64,000 bases of DNA, from positions 2,170,001-2,234,000 of the forward strand of contig CBDBHH010000005.1 in the NCBI GenBank assembly GCA_965205535.1, read 5' to 3'. The position numbers and the translations under genes were made by a program. The number at the start of each line of letters is the position of its first letter. The stretch's first letter is position 1. Below, piece after piece: positions 52,567 through 62,015 of this stretch. Below the pieces are notes generated by a model. That model saw nothing but the letters and a program-made list of their open reading frames with translations, made no database searches and was not told where the DNA came from. The DNA is from UBA8079 sp965205535. GTDB taxonomy: Bacteria; Pseudomonadota; Alphaproteobacteria; UBA6615.

Positions 52567-54114
52567 ATGTGGCGTCAATCAGGCCGCCGGATGCTCTTCG
52601 GCAGCCTGTTCGCGCTCGCGGCGTGCGGTGGCAGTGGTCCAGAACAGGGCGATATCGGCTTTGTTGAAGGATTTTTCGGAGGCCTGATCGCCGACGAACC
52701 GCGTGCTGCATTGATCGGTCGTGAAGTGTTGTCGGCCGGCGGCACGGTGGCAGATGCGGCGGTGGCGACATATTTCGCGATGTCGGTGACGTTGCCCGGC
52801 GCGGCGAGCATCGGCGGTGGCGGTGTTTGCCTGGTCCATGATGCTTTGCAGGGGCGTACCGAGACGGTTTCGTTTATGCCGAAACGCCCGACGGACCCCG
52901 ATGCGCGTTATGCGATTCCCGGGAATGTGCGCGGCATGTTTCTGCTCCATGCCCGTTACGGCGAACTCGCCTGGTCTGATCTGCTGCGCCCTGCGGAAGA
53001 TTTCGCACGGTCTGGACATGCCGTCTCGCGCGCGTTTGTCCGTGATTTTGAAGCCGCCCGTCCGATCGTGGAATTTGATGCGGAAACCAGAGCAATATTT
53101 GGTGTGGCGAATGGCGGCGTTGCTGAAGGACGCCTGCTGCAACAGCTGGAGCTTGGGGCTGTCTTGTCGAATCTGCGTACCCAGGGACCCGGAACTTTTT
53201 ATGACGGGGTGTTGGGTCGTTCCTTCACCGAAGCCGTGCGCGTCGCAGGGGGGCGCATGACGTTGGACGATCTTCGCAACTATCGTCCGCAGTTCCAGGA
53301 GCCGATAAAGTTTGAACAGGGAAACAACGTCTTGGCGTTCGCCAATGACGGTGGTGGGAGCGTGGCGGCGCAGGTGTGGGCTGCGGCAACGCTTGAAGAC
53401 CGCTACGAAGATGCGAGCATTGCGGCGCGTTCGCACCTCATCGCCGAGCTGGGCGCGTCGGCTTATCAGGCCGCTGCGGCCGGCACCGCTGATGCCACGT
53501 CGCCGACGGCGGTTGCGGCGCTGGGTGCGGGGGTTTCGGAAACCTCTCATACCGCGCGCCGGCCAAGTGTCGCTGTGCGCGCGGACGCCGCGTCCAGCGG
53601 CGCGAGCGTTGTTGCCGTTGATAATCAGGGGCGCATGGTTGCCTGTTCTTTCACCATGAATGGCCCCTTCGGATCCGGTGTGGTCGCGCCGGGGACAGGC
53701 ATTCTGCTGGCGTCGCTGCCCGGTTCGCATCGCGCCTCCCAGCCTACGGTCGCGGCGATGGTCAACGAGGTGAACGGCCTCACATTTTTTGCGGCGGCGG
53801 GTTCGGGCGCGACCCCGGCTGTTGTCGCGCGGATTGCCCTGGATTCAATCGTCAGCGGTGATGAGAACATGGCTCGCGCCGTGGCGGTGCCACGCGTGCT
53901 CAATACCGGCAACCCGGATGTCACAGTCGTTGAAGCTGCGATGCCGGAATCCGAACGCACTGCGCTCACTGCGCTTGGGCACAATGTTGAGCAAACCCAA
54001 AGCATTGGCCGCGTGAACGGATTTTTCTGTCCGGAGGGACTTCCGCGAGGACAGACGTGCCAGTTCGTCAAGGATCCACGATCCTTCGGATTGGCTGTCA
54101 GTTCCGACGAGTAG
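52567..54114 (+). CDS. Gamma-glutamyltransferase-like lipoprotein, catalytic residues altered
   Basis: The 515-residue protein begins with a lipoprotein signal (LFALAAC, Cys20) and then aligns with GGTs: GGTVADAAVATYFAMSV, SIGGGGVCLVHDA, and FGSGVVAPGTGILL. The segment that holds the nucleophilic Thr-Thr-His in GGT reads S343-S344-G345. The Arg that binds the glutamate carboxylate and the Ser-Ser pair further on also seem absent. It may be an inactive or differently active paralogue, anchored to the envelope. The start is divergent from the M48 protease, 42 bases apart. A longer upstream frame lies antisense to that gene and I reject it. Confidence 0.8.
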   Translation: MWRQSGRRMLFGSLFALAACGGSGPEQGDIGFVEGFFGGLIADEPRAALIGREVLSAGGTVADAAVATYFAMSVTLPGAASIGGGGVCLVHDALQGRTETVSFMPKRPTDPDARYAIPGNVRGMFLLHARYGELAWSDLLRPAEDFARSGHAVSRAFVRDFEAARPIVEFDAETRAIFGVANGGVAEGRLLQQLELGAVLSNLRTQGPGTFYDGVLGRSFTEAVRVAGGRMTLDDLRNYRPQFQEPIKFEQGNNVLAFANDGGGSVAAQVWAAATLEDRYEDASIAARSHLIAELGASAYQAAAAGTADATSPTAVAALGAGVSETSHTARRPSVAVRADAASSGASVVAVDNQGRMVACSFTMNGPFGSGVVAPGTGILLASLPGSHRASQPTVAAMVNEVNGLTFFAAAGSGATPAVVARIALDSIVSGDENMARAVAVPRVLNTGNPDVTVVEAAMPESERTALTALGHNVEQTQSIGRVNGFFCPEGLPRGQTCQFVKDPRSFGLAVSSDE

Positions 54115-54122
54115 GCCGACGC

Positions 54123-55271
54123 ATGTCGCTGAAAGTGTCGACGCGCGGGCAGATTGATCCCTTCATTGTCATGGACGTGATGCGCGAGGCCAATGCGCTG
54201 GCAGCATCGGGCGAGGATATCGTCCATCTTGAAGTGGGCCAGCCGGGGACCCCGGCTCCTGCAAAGGTGCGAGAAGCGGCTGCGACGGCAATTCGTGACG
54301 AACGACTGGGTTACACCGACGCGTTGGGCATCCCCGCGTTGCGGGAGCGTATCGCGGCTCACTATCAGAGCATGTACGGGGTCGATGTGGCGCCGGAACG
54401 GATCGTGGTGACCACGGGGTCGTCGGGCGGTTTTCTGCTCTCGTTTCTGGCGGCGTTTGACGTCGGGGATCGGGTCGCGCTTGCCGCACCGGGATACCCT
54501 GCCTACCGAAATATTTTATCGGCGCTCGGGGTTGAGCCTGTGGTTGTCGAAACCAGTATCGATGACCGGTTTCAGCCGACGCCGAAAACGGTGGGTGATG
54601 TCGCTGGTGAGCTGGACGGATTGATCGTCGCAAGCCCGTCCAATCCGACGGGCACCATGATCGGCGATCGCGAGATGCGGGCCCTGACCGAATTGGCGAA
54701 GCAAAAGTCGATCCGATTTATCTCTGACGAGATTTATCACGGGATAACATACGGCCATGAATCGGTGACGGCCCTGGCCAATGACGATGAGGCCATCGTC
54801 ATCAACAGCTTCTCGAAATACTTCTCGATGACCGGTTGGCGACTTGGCTGGCTCGTTGTGCCGGAATCGATGATGCGGTCGGTTGAGTGCCTGGCGCAGA
54901 ACCTGTTTATATCCCCGCCGACATTGTCTCAGTACGCAGCCCTGGCGGCCTTCGACAGCCATGCGGAACTGCGGGAAAATGTCGCCAAATATGCGCGCAA
55001 CCGCGACATACTGCTTAACGATTTGCCGGGAGTCGGTTTCGATCGCCTGGCGCCGGCAGATGGTGCGTTCTACGTGTATGCCGATGTTTCCCAGCTGACC
55101 AATGACAGCAACGATTTTTGTCGCCGCATGCTGACGCAGGCGCGGGTGGCGACCACGCCGGGGCTGGATTTTGACCCGTATCGGGGCAATGCCTTCGTCA
55201 GGTTTTCATTTGCAGGTACCGAAGACGACATGCGCAATGCGATCGATCGGCTGCGCGCCTGGCGATCCTAG
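54123..55271 (+). CDS. PLP-dependent class I/II aminotransferase
   Basis: The 382-residue protein is a fold-type I aminotransferase. It has EVGQPGTPAPAKVREAA near the N-terminus, the Asn in ASPSNPTG, Asp-Tyr in FISDEIYHGITYG, and the PLP-binding Lys in SFSKYFSMTGWRLGW; an Arg that binds the substrate carboxylate is in the C-terminal FVRFSFAGT. Substrate (aspartate, aromatic or branched) cannot be read from sequence. It starts eight bases after the GGT-like gene, so the two are likely co-transcribed. It converges on rne. Confidence 0.9.
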   Translation: MSLKVSTRGQIDPFIVMDVMREANALAASGEDIVHLEVGQPGTPAPAKVREAAATAIRDERLGYTDALGIPALRERIAAHYQSMYGVDVAPERIVVTTGSSGGFLLSFLAAFDVGDRVALAAPGYPAYRNILSALGVEPVVVETSIDDRFQPTPKTVGDVAGELDGLIVASPSNPTGTMIGDREMRALTELAKQKSIRFISDEIYHGITYGHESVTALANDDEAIVINSFSKYFSMTGWRLGWLVVPESMMRSVECLAQNLFISPPTLSQYAALAAFDSHAELRENVAKYARNRDILLNDLPGVGFDRLAPADGAFYVYADVSQLTNDSNDFCRRMLTQARVATTPGLDFDPYRGNAFVRFSFAGTEDDMRNAIDRLRAWRS

Positions 55272-55297
55272 ACAGCCTCTAAATCGTCGACCCGGTT

Positions 55298-57769
55298 TTA
55301 CGAAGTCGCCCGGCTCCACCATCCCGAACGTCGCGGACGGTCGTCGTCCTCGGGCGGCTCTTCCGACGCCTCTGCAGGATCGTCAGAAGGGTCGTCAGCG
55401 GGCTCTTCGTCGGGTTCGTCGGCCGAATCATCTGTAGATTCAACGGCCGTGTCGGCCTCGTCTGCGCCTTCATCGGCAGCAGCAACCTCTGGCTCAGCGT
55501 CCGAATTATCGTCGGCAGGGCTTTCGTCTGACTCCGGCGATGCATCGCCATCATCCTGTTCTGCAGAAGGTTCCGGGATGTCGATCTCGGAATCGAGTGT
55601 TGATTCTTCGTCGTCCGTATCGGCAGGCGCCGCAACGTCCTCGCCATCGGCAGAGTCCGACGTGGAAGCCACCGCGTCGTCTTCGTTCGCGTTTTCATCC
55701 GTCGAAGTTTCCTCTGACGCACCTCTTCCGCGACGACCACGGCGCCGGGGACGTCGGCGTCGCCGGCGTGTGGTCTCTTTGCCGTCTTCGTCACCTTGCT
55801 CGCCGCTAGGTTCGCCATCGTCCTCGTCGGAAGAAGGGGATACCTCGGCGTCTGCCGTTGCTTCCTGTTCGTTCTCGCCATCACCATCTGCTTTGCGCCG
55901 CCGTCGGCCGCCGCGCCGGCCACGCCGTCGACCGCCACGCTTGCGGTTTTCGTCATCGTCTTCGTCTGATTTCTCGCTCTGATCCGCGTCCGAAGCCTCC
56001 GTTTTGGCCTCATCCTCACCACTGTCGGAATTGTCTTCGGAGGCGCGGCGGCGTCCACGGCTACGGCGGCGCTTCGGTGCGCTCTCCTCGCGCTGCGTTT
56101 CTTCCTTGGAGGAAACACCTTCAACACCGTCATGGCCGATATGAATGATTTCATAGTCGGCAGCGCTAAGGCTGGCGTCGGCCAACACTTGCACGCTGAA
56201 CCCGTAGCGTTGCTCGAGATCCTGTAACGAGGCGCGCTTCTGGTTGAGGAGGTAAAGGGCGACGTCGGTCTGGGTGGTGACGGTCACCGTTTTGGCGCGT
56301 TTGCGCTGCCCTTCTTCCTCCAGCTCACGCAGGATGGCCATGCTGGTTGATTCCGTCGACCGCATCAGGCCTGTGCCCTGGCATACCGGGCAGGCCTGGG
56401 TGTGGGCCTCATGCAGGCTCGGGCGCAGCCGCTGGCGCGATAACTCGAGAAGCCCGAAAGCAGAAATTCGGCCGATCTGGATCCGTGCCCGATCCGATTT
56501 CATGGCCTCCTTCATGCGTCGTTCGACTGCATGATTGTTTCGCGACACATCCATATCGATGAAATCGATCACGATGAGGCCGGCCAGATCGCGCAGGCGG
56601 AGCTGGCGGGCGACTTCATCTGCCGCTTCGAGGTTCGTTCGGTATGCCGTCTGTTCGACGTTGCGCTCGCGCGTTGAACGTCCGGAGTTCACATCAATCG
56701 CCACCAACGCTTCGGTCGGGTTGATGACGATGTAACCGCCGGATTTGAGCTGCACGATCGGCTCGTGAATGGCATCGAGCTGCTGGTCGATCTGATAGCG
56801 GTTCAGAAGCGGTATCTCGGTGTCTTCGTATTTCTGGACCCGTTTGGCGTGGGACGGAATCATCGTCCGCATCAGCGCCTTGGCGGCCTTGTAGGCGTCG
56901 TCGCCCTCGACGAGGACTTCCTCGATGTCCCGATCGTAGAGATCACGCAACGATCGTTTGATCACGTCGCCTTCTTCATAAATCAGGGCCGGGGCCGTTG
57001 AATCGAGGGTGAGTTCGCGAATGTCATCCCACAGGCGGCGCAGATACTCGTAGTCGCGTTTGATTTCGGCTTTCGTGCGCGCCACGCCGGCGGTGCGCAT
57101 GATCACCGCCATGCCTTCGGGGACTTCGAGATCGGCAAGGATTGCCTTCATCGACTTGCGATGCTTGGCGTCCGTGACTTTTCGGCTGATCCCGCCGCCA
57201 CGCGAGGTGTTCGGCATCAACACGCAGTATCGGCCGGGCAGTGAGAGGTAAGTCGTGAGCGCTGCCCCCTTGTTGCCGCGCTCTTCCTTGACCACCTGCA
57301 CCAGCAGGATCTGGCGGCGCTTGATGACCTCTTGAATCTTGTAGCTGCGGGTCAGCTTGCGCAGGCGCCGACGATGGGCATCGCTCAGTTCCTGGATGTC
57401 CTCGTCCTGAGTATCGCCCAGAACCTCCACCGATTCGCCGTCATTCTCGCCGTTTTCGCCGGAATCTTCTTCTTCCTCATTCTCGGCGTCGGATTCAGCC
57501 AGCAGCTTTTCGCGATCCTCGATGGGAATGCGATAATAGTCGGGGTGAATTTCGTTGAAGGCGAGAAACCCGTGCCGATCGCCCCCGAAATCAACGAAGG
57601 CCGCCTGGAGCGACGGCTCGACGCGGGTCACCTTGGCCAGATAGATATTGCTCTTGATCTGGCGTTTGGTGGAGGTTTCGTAATCGTATTCGAGGAGATC
57701 GTTACCGTCCGCGACGACAACCCGGGTTTCTTCCGGATGGGTCGCGTCAATCAACATGCGCTTTGGCAT
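55298..57769 (-). CDS. rne: Ribonuclease E
   Basis: RNase E starts mRNA decay and processes rRNA and tRNA precursors. The catalytic half (1 to about 560) has an S1 domain interrupted by a very acidic insertion of about 50 residues (92-140), catalytic D359 and D402, and the zinc link C460-PV-C463; all are shifted 56 positions from E. coli, which sizes the insert. The C-terminal half is disordered, with Arg-rich blocks and acidic stretches, and ends in SGWWSRATS. The GWW motif is the known binding site for PNPase in Caulobacter RNase E. Length is 823 residues. Confidence 0.95.
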   Translation of the reverse strand: MPKRMLIDATHPEETRVVVADGNDLLEYDYETSTKRQIKSNIYLAKVTRVEPSLQAAFVDFGGDRHGFLAFNEIHPDYYRIPIEDREKLLAESDAENEEEEDSGENGENDGESVEVLGDTQDEDIQELSDAHRRRLRKLTRSYKIQEVIKRRQILLVQVVKEERGNKGAALTTYLSLPGRYCVLMPNTSRGGGISRKVTDAKHRKSMKAILADLEVPEGMAVIMRTAGVARTKAEIKRDYEYLRRLWDDIRELTLDSTAPALIYEEGDVIKRSLRDLYDRDIEEVLVEGDDAYKAAKALMRTMIPSHAKRVQKYEDTEIPLLNRYQIDQQLDAIHEPIVQLKSGGYIVINPTEALVAIDVNSGRSTRERNVEQTAYRTNLEAADEVARQLRLRDLAGLIVIDFIDMDVSRNNHAVERRMKEAMKSDRARIQIGRISAFGLLELSRQRLRPSLHEAHTQACPVCQGTGLMRSTESTSMAILRELEEEGQRKRAKTVTVTTQTDVALYLLNQKRASLQDLEQRYGFSVQVLADASLSAADYEIIHIGHDGVEGVSSKEETQREESAPKRRRSRGRRRASEDNSDSGEDEAKTEASDADQSEKSDEDDDENRKRGGRRRGRRGGRRRRKADGDGENEQEATADAEVSPSSDEDDGEPSGEQGDEDGKETTRRRRRRPRRRGRRGRGASEETSTDENANEDDAVASTSDSADGEDVAAPADTDDEESTLDSEIDIPEPSAEQDDGDASPESDESPADDNSDAEPEVAAADEGADEADTAVESTDDSADEPDEEPADDPSDDPAEASEEPPEDDDRPRRSGWWSRATS

Positions 57770-58179
57770 GGCTATGTCCCTGCGGAATCCTGAACTCAGC
57801 GCTTTGCGGACAAAAGCGAGAGTGGTCCCACATTTTCAGAGGCCTGCTTCGGAACCTGAGCCGTCGAACGGGCGATTTCGCACCAGGACGGTAGGTTTTG
57901 ATCCGAAAGCCCGCCCGGCAAATGCCGTGCGGCGGCCTCGAAGTTGCACAAACCGCAACTCTGATGCGCACGTTGTTCGGTCCGTTCGGGTAATCGGGCA
58001 AAAGACTGGCGCTTTTGCCCAGGCCCAGACCTTAAAACGCGGCGCGCGTCTGGCGAGTTGCGGGTGTCCGCGTGTTCACAATAGTCCCCGCGAGTCTGAT
58101 CCACAATGCATTTGATTGATGCCATGTCTCGCGGTTGTGTGTTGCGGCGCATTCGCGCGTGGCGATATACCTGTCGACG
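57770..58179. other. Divergent intergenic region between rne and amiC
   Basis: This 410-base stretch holds no gene I can support. It should contain the rne leader and promoter on the minus strand and the amiC promoter on the plus strand. A perfect 9-bp hairpin, GGGCAAAAG / CTTTTGCCC with a seven-base loop, lies at 57996-58020. A possible rne promoter on the minus strand (TTGTGG, 17 bases, TATTGT, near 58085-58110) would give an untranslated leader of about 300 bases. E. coli rne has a long autoregulatory leader; a parallel here is inference. Confidence 0.4.
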
Positions 58180-59415
58180 ATGTCATTGATTCTGAAACGC
58201 TTATCTAGGTGTGCACAGCCTGCACGGGCCCTTTTGGGCGGCCTGGCGATCACGTTTGCGATGGTCGCTGCACCCGGTATTGCGGGCGCGCAGGATCTCA
58301 AGGTTCAGGACATTCGAATCGGTGTTCACGCCGGCTCGACACGTTTCGTGGTTGAGCTCAATGATCGCGTTGAACCGCGCATATTCGGTCTTCCGGATCC
58401 CTTTCGGGTGGTCATCGACCTTCCGGAGGTGGATTTTGATCTGCCCGAGGAGCGGATTGGCGATGGCGCGGGATTGATCTCGAAACTGCGCTACGGCCTT
58501 TTCCGGCCGGGAACAAGTCGCTTTGTACTGGACCTTGCATCTCCGTCTAAGGTCACAAAACAATTCATCCTGAAGCCGGATGGCGACAAACCCTGGCGCC
58601 TGGTGCTCGATATCGCCCCCACATCACGGGCAGATTTCATTGCGTCGATGCGGCCAAGTGCGGCTGATACGCCAAAACCGGCGCCCGCGGTGCCGATCCC
58701 GACGACCCCGAAGCAGAATGCCAGGCCGGTAGTCGTTGTCGACGCCGGCCATGGCGGTGTCGATCCGGGGGCGATCGGTGTTTCGGGTATTTACGAGAAA
58801 AAGATCGCGCTGGACTATGCGCGCGAGGTCGCGCGTCTGCTCAAGGCGAGCGGCAAGTACGACGTTGTGTTGACCCGCAACCGGGATATTTTCCTGCCCC
58901 TGCGCGAAAGGGTCCGTATTTCACGGGCGGCCGGCGCGGATCTTTTTCTGTCCATGCATGCGAACACCCATCCGAAGCGCTCCACCCGCGGTTTTTCGGT
59001 CTACACCCTCTCTGATCGTGCTTCCGACAAGGAGGCTGCGGCCCTGGCCGCACTCGAGAACAAGTCGGATGTCATCGGTGGCGTAAACCTGGGCGACTAC
59101 AGCGATGATGTGCAGAACATCCTGATCGATTTCGCGCAAGCCAAGACGAATGAGCTCTCGGTGAAATTCGCCCGCGATATCCTTGTCGGGCAGGTCAAGA
59201 CCAGCGCCTCTCTGCTGACCCGGCCCTGGCGATCGGCGGGCTTTGCGGTGTTGAAGGCTCCCGATGTGCCATCGGTCCTGGTTGAACTCGGATATATCTC
59301 CAATCCTCGCGAAGAGCGTCTGCTCGTCACCCGAAAACACCGCCAGGAACTTTCCGCGGCCATCGTTGAAGCGGTGGATGTCTATTTTAAAACCACACAG
59401 AGCGCGGCACTTTAG
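58180..59415 (+). CDS. amiC: N-acetylmuramoyl-L-alanine amidase with AMIN domain
   Basis: The enzyme cleaves the peptide from N-acetylmuramic acid in peptidoglycan, as AmiC does during cell division. I start at the ATG at 58180 (411 residues), which gives a signal peptide ending near AGA-Q (about residue 37); the frame also has an upstream ATG. An AMIN domain follows (about 40-130). The Amidase_3 domain (about 185-405) has zinc ligands in DAGHGGVDPGA, YEKKIALD and SMHANTHP, and the catalytic Glu in ELGYISNP. The symbol is by similarity; AmiA and AmiB are alternatives. Confidence 0.88.
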   Translation: MSLILKRLSRCAQPARALLGGLAITFAMVAAPGIAGAQDLKVQDIRIGVHAGSTRFVVELNDRVEPRIFGLPDPFRVVIDLPEVDFDLPEERIGDGAGLISKLRYGLFRPGTSRFVLDLASPSKVTKQFILKPDGDKPWRLVLDIAPTSRADFIASMRPSAADTPKPAPAVPIPTTPKQNARPVVVVDAGHGGVDPGAIGVSGIYEKKIALDYAREVARLLKASGKYDVVLTRNRDIFLPLRERVRISRAAGADLFLSMHANTHPKRSTRGFSVYTLSDRASDKEAAALAALENKSDVIGGVNLGDYSDDVQNILIDFAQAKTNELSVKFARDILVGQVKTSASLLTRPWRSAGFAVLKAPDVPSVLVELGYISNPREERLLVTRKHRQELSAAIVEAVDVYFKTTQSAAL

Positions 59416-59516
59416 GCCCTTCGCAACCCGACACCGCCATAATCGCCCCACATTTTGATGCTTATCCAGCGGTCGTGCTCGTCTATGCTCGGGCGCGACT
59501 GAATATGGAATGTTGA

Positions 59517-61931
59517 ATGCTTCGTTGGTTTGGATATCTCGCTGGACTGGCCGTTGTCGGCGCGCTGCTGGTGGTCGGCGGCGTGTTGTGGGTGTTCTGG
59601 GAATTTGGCCGGGATCTGCCCGACTACACCCAGCTGGCCGATTACGAGCCGCCGGTGACCACCCGTGTCCATGCGGGCGATGGTAGCCTGTTGGCCGAAT
59701 ACGCCGTTCAGCGCCGCGTTTTCGTGCCGGTGTCGTCGATGCCGACGTTGGTCAAAGAGGCGTTCCTTTCCGCCGAAGACAAGAATTTCTACAAACACCC
59801 CGGCGTCGATGTGACCGGCGTGATGCGTGCCGTCGTATCGAATGTCCGCAATCTGGGCTCCGGTCGTCGCCCGGAGGGGGCGTCAACGATCACCCAGCAG
59901 GTGGCGCAGAATTTTCTGCTCACCAAGGAAGTCTCGCTCGACCGTAAGGTTCGCGAGGCGATTCTTTCGTTTCGGATGGAACGTGCATTCTCGAAGGAAG
60001 AGATCCTCGAGCTTTACCTGAACGAGATATACCTCGGCTTCGGGGCCTACGGCGTTGCGTCGGCGGCGCTCAATTACTTCGGGAAACCGCTCGATCAACT
60101 GACGACGGATGAGGCGGCTTTCCTGGCGGCATTGCCCAAGGCGCCGAACAACTACAATCCGGTGCGCAAACATGCTGCGGCGGTGGCGCGGCGCAACTAC
60201 GTGCTGGGCCGGATGGCCGAGGACGGTGCCATTTCGCCGGTGGAGGCTGAAGAACTTCGTCAACGCCCGATTGAAGTCGTGCGTGACGATGACGCGGCCT
60301 TCGTGGAGGCCCCTTATTTTGCCGAAGAAGTGCGCCGTGAGCTGGTCGACAGGTTCGGTGATGGTGCGCTTTACGAGGGCGGTCTGTCGGTAAGAACAAC
60401 GCTGGACCCGCGGTTGCAGCGCATGGCCCAGCTGTCGTTGCGCAACGGCCTGATCGCCTATGACCGTCGACATGGTTGGCGCGGTCCTGTCGCCAAGCTG
60501 AAGGATCCGGCCGCCTGGCAGACTGCGCTGCCGGGAATCAAGCATCCGCCGGGATCCGGTGATTGGCAAATCGCGGCCGTCGTTGCGGTCGACGCTGCCA
60601 AGGCCTCGATTGGCTTTGTCGACGGAACCCTCGGGACGGTGCCGCTCTCGGAATTACGTTGGGCACAGACCTGGCTGCCCGAACAGAAACGTGGTCCGTC
60701 GATCAAGACTGCCGATCAGGTGCTGGCGGCGGGCGACGTGGTGCTGGTTTCCGGTGTCACGGCTGATTCCGAGGACAAGCCATACCCGGCGGGCACGTAT
60801 CGTCTGGAACAGATCCCCGAAATCAATGGCGCCATCGTGGCGCTCGATCCACACACCGGCCGTGTCCTCGCACTGACCGGTGGTCTGGATTTTCGGGCCA
60901 GTGAATTCAACCGCGCGACCCAGGCGTGGCGGCAACCGGGCTCGGCGTTCAAACCGGTGGTCTACATGGCCGCACTCGACAATGGGTTCACCCCCTCGAC
61001 CCGTATCCTCGATGCGCCCTTCGTCATCGATCAGGGTGCCGGTCAGGGCAAGTGGAAGCCCGCCAACTATACGAACAAGTTCTACGGACCGAGCCCGATG
61101 CGTCTGGGCATTGAGAAGTCCCGCAACCTCATGACCGTGCGTCTGGCACAGACGATTGGCATGGAACAGGTAGCTACCTATGCGGAGCGGCTGAAGGTGG
61201 TCGATCATCTGCCGCGACAGCTCAGTATGTCGATCGGTGCGGGAGAGACGACCCTCATGCGTCTGGTTGCGGCCTATGCGACGGTCGTGAATGGCGGCAA
61301 GCAAATTACCCCAACCCTGATCGATCGCATCCAGGACCGGAACGGCATGACGACGTTCCGTCATGACGAGCGGTCTTGTGCGGCCTGCAATGTTGAAGCC
61401 TGGGCCGATCAGCCCCCACCGAATCTGCCCGATCCCAGAGAGCGATTGATTAAACCCGGAACGGCGTACCAGATGGTGTCGATGCTCCAGGGGGTCGTGG
61501 ATCGGGGGACCGGCCGTCGCATCGGGCAATTGAAGCTGCCGCTCGCGGGAAAGACCGGGACGTCGAATGATTCACTCGACACCTGGTTCATCGGATTCTC
61601 CCCTGATTTGGCCGTGGGTGTGTTTGTCGGGTTCGACACACCGCGCACGCTGGGGCGGCGCGAGACGGGCTCGTCGGTGCCCGCACCCATCTTCAAGGAT
61701 TTCATGGCGCGCGCGCTCGAGGGCAAGCCTGTTATTCCTTTCCGTGTGCCGCCGGACATACGCCTCGTGCGCGTGAATCCCGAAACCGGCCTGGTGGCGC
61801 TGCCCGGCGAACGTGCGACCATCCTCGAGGCGTTCAAGCCCGGCACTGCACCGCGTGAGTTCGGCTCGATTGTCGGCGAAGATCTGGGGCGTGGCGTCAG
61901 CACGGGTGGTCCAAGGCGCGGTATTTACTGA
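59517..61931 (+). CDS. mrcA: Penicillin-binding protein 1A
   Basis: This bifunctional class A PBP polymerises and cross-links peptidoglycan. An N-terminal membrane anchor (about 7-30) is followed by a glycosyltransferase domain with E87 in SAEDKNFYKHPG and GASTITQQVAQNFLL, then an OB-like insert and a transpeptidase domain with S476 (GSAFKP, SxxK motif) and K679 (GKTGTSND). The 804-residue length fits PBP1A, which carries the insert. It follows amiC by 101 bases. Confidence 0.95.
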   Translation: MLRWFGYLAGLAVVGALLVVGGVLWVFWEFGRDLPDYTQLADYEPPVTTRVHAGDGSLLAEYAVQRRVFVPVSSMPTLVKEAFLSAEDKNFYKHPGVDVTGVMRAVVSNVRNLGSGRRPEGASTITQQVAQNFLLTKEVSLDRKVREAILSFRMERAFSKEEILELYLNEIYLGFGAYGVASAALNYFGKPLDQLTTDEAAFLAALPKAPNNYNPVRKHAAAVARRNYVLGRMAEDGAISPVEAEELRQRPIEVVRDDDAAFVEAPYFAEEVRRELVDRFGDGALYEGGLSVRTTLDPRLQRMAQLSLRNGLIAYDRRHGWRGPVAKLKDPAAWQTALPGIKHPPGSGDWQIAAVVAVDAAKASIGFVDGTLGTVPLSELRWAQTWLPEQKRGPSIKTADQVLAAGDVVLVSGVTADSEDKPYPAGTYRLEQIPEINGAIVALDPHTGRVLALTGGLDFRASEFNRATQAWRQPGSAFKPVVYMAALDNGFTPSTRILDAPFVIDQGAGQGKWKPANYTNKFYGPSPMRLGIEKSRNLMTVRLAQTIGMEQVATYAERLKVVDHLPRQLSMSIGAGETTLMRLVAAYATVVNGGKQITPTLIDRIQDRNGMTTFRHDERSCAACNVEAWADQPPPNLPDPRERLIKPGTAYQMVSMLQGVVDRGTGRRIGQLKLPLAGKTGTSNDSLDTWFIGFSPDLAVGVFVGFDTPRTLGRRETGSSVPAPIFKDFMARALEGKPVIPFRVPPDIRLVRVNPETGLVALPGERATILEAFKPGTAPREFGSIVGEDLGRGVSTGGPRRGIY

Positions 61932-61939
61932 TTGCGCTA

Positions 61940-61967
61940 TTGACCCGTGTAGCGCGGGCGCTAGGCT
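61940..61967 (+). promoter_or_regulatory. Putative prfB promoter
   Basis: TTGACC (61940-61945), a 16-base spacer and TAGGCT (61962-61967) lie just after the mrcA stop. The -35 is strong and the -10 is weak. Transcription would start near 61974, about 42 bases before the prfB ATG. Confidence 0.45.
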
Positions 61968-62015
61968 TCGCGAAACGAATCGCCGGCTCCGGCAACCGTC
62001 TCAGTGGAAATCGAA

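Noticed and set aside
55449..55982. Ser-rich plus-strand frame opposite the rne tail
   Set aside because: It is the complement of the Asp/Glu- and Arg-rich RNase E tail; its composition is explained by that repeat-like DNA.
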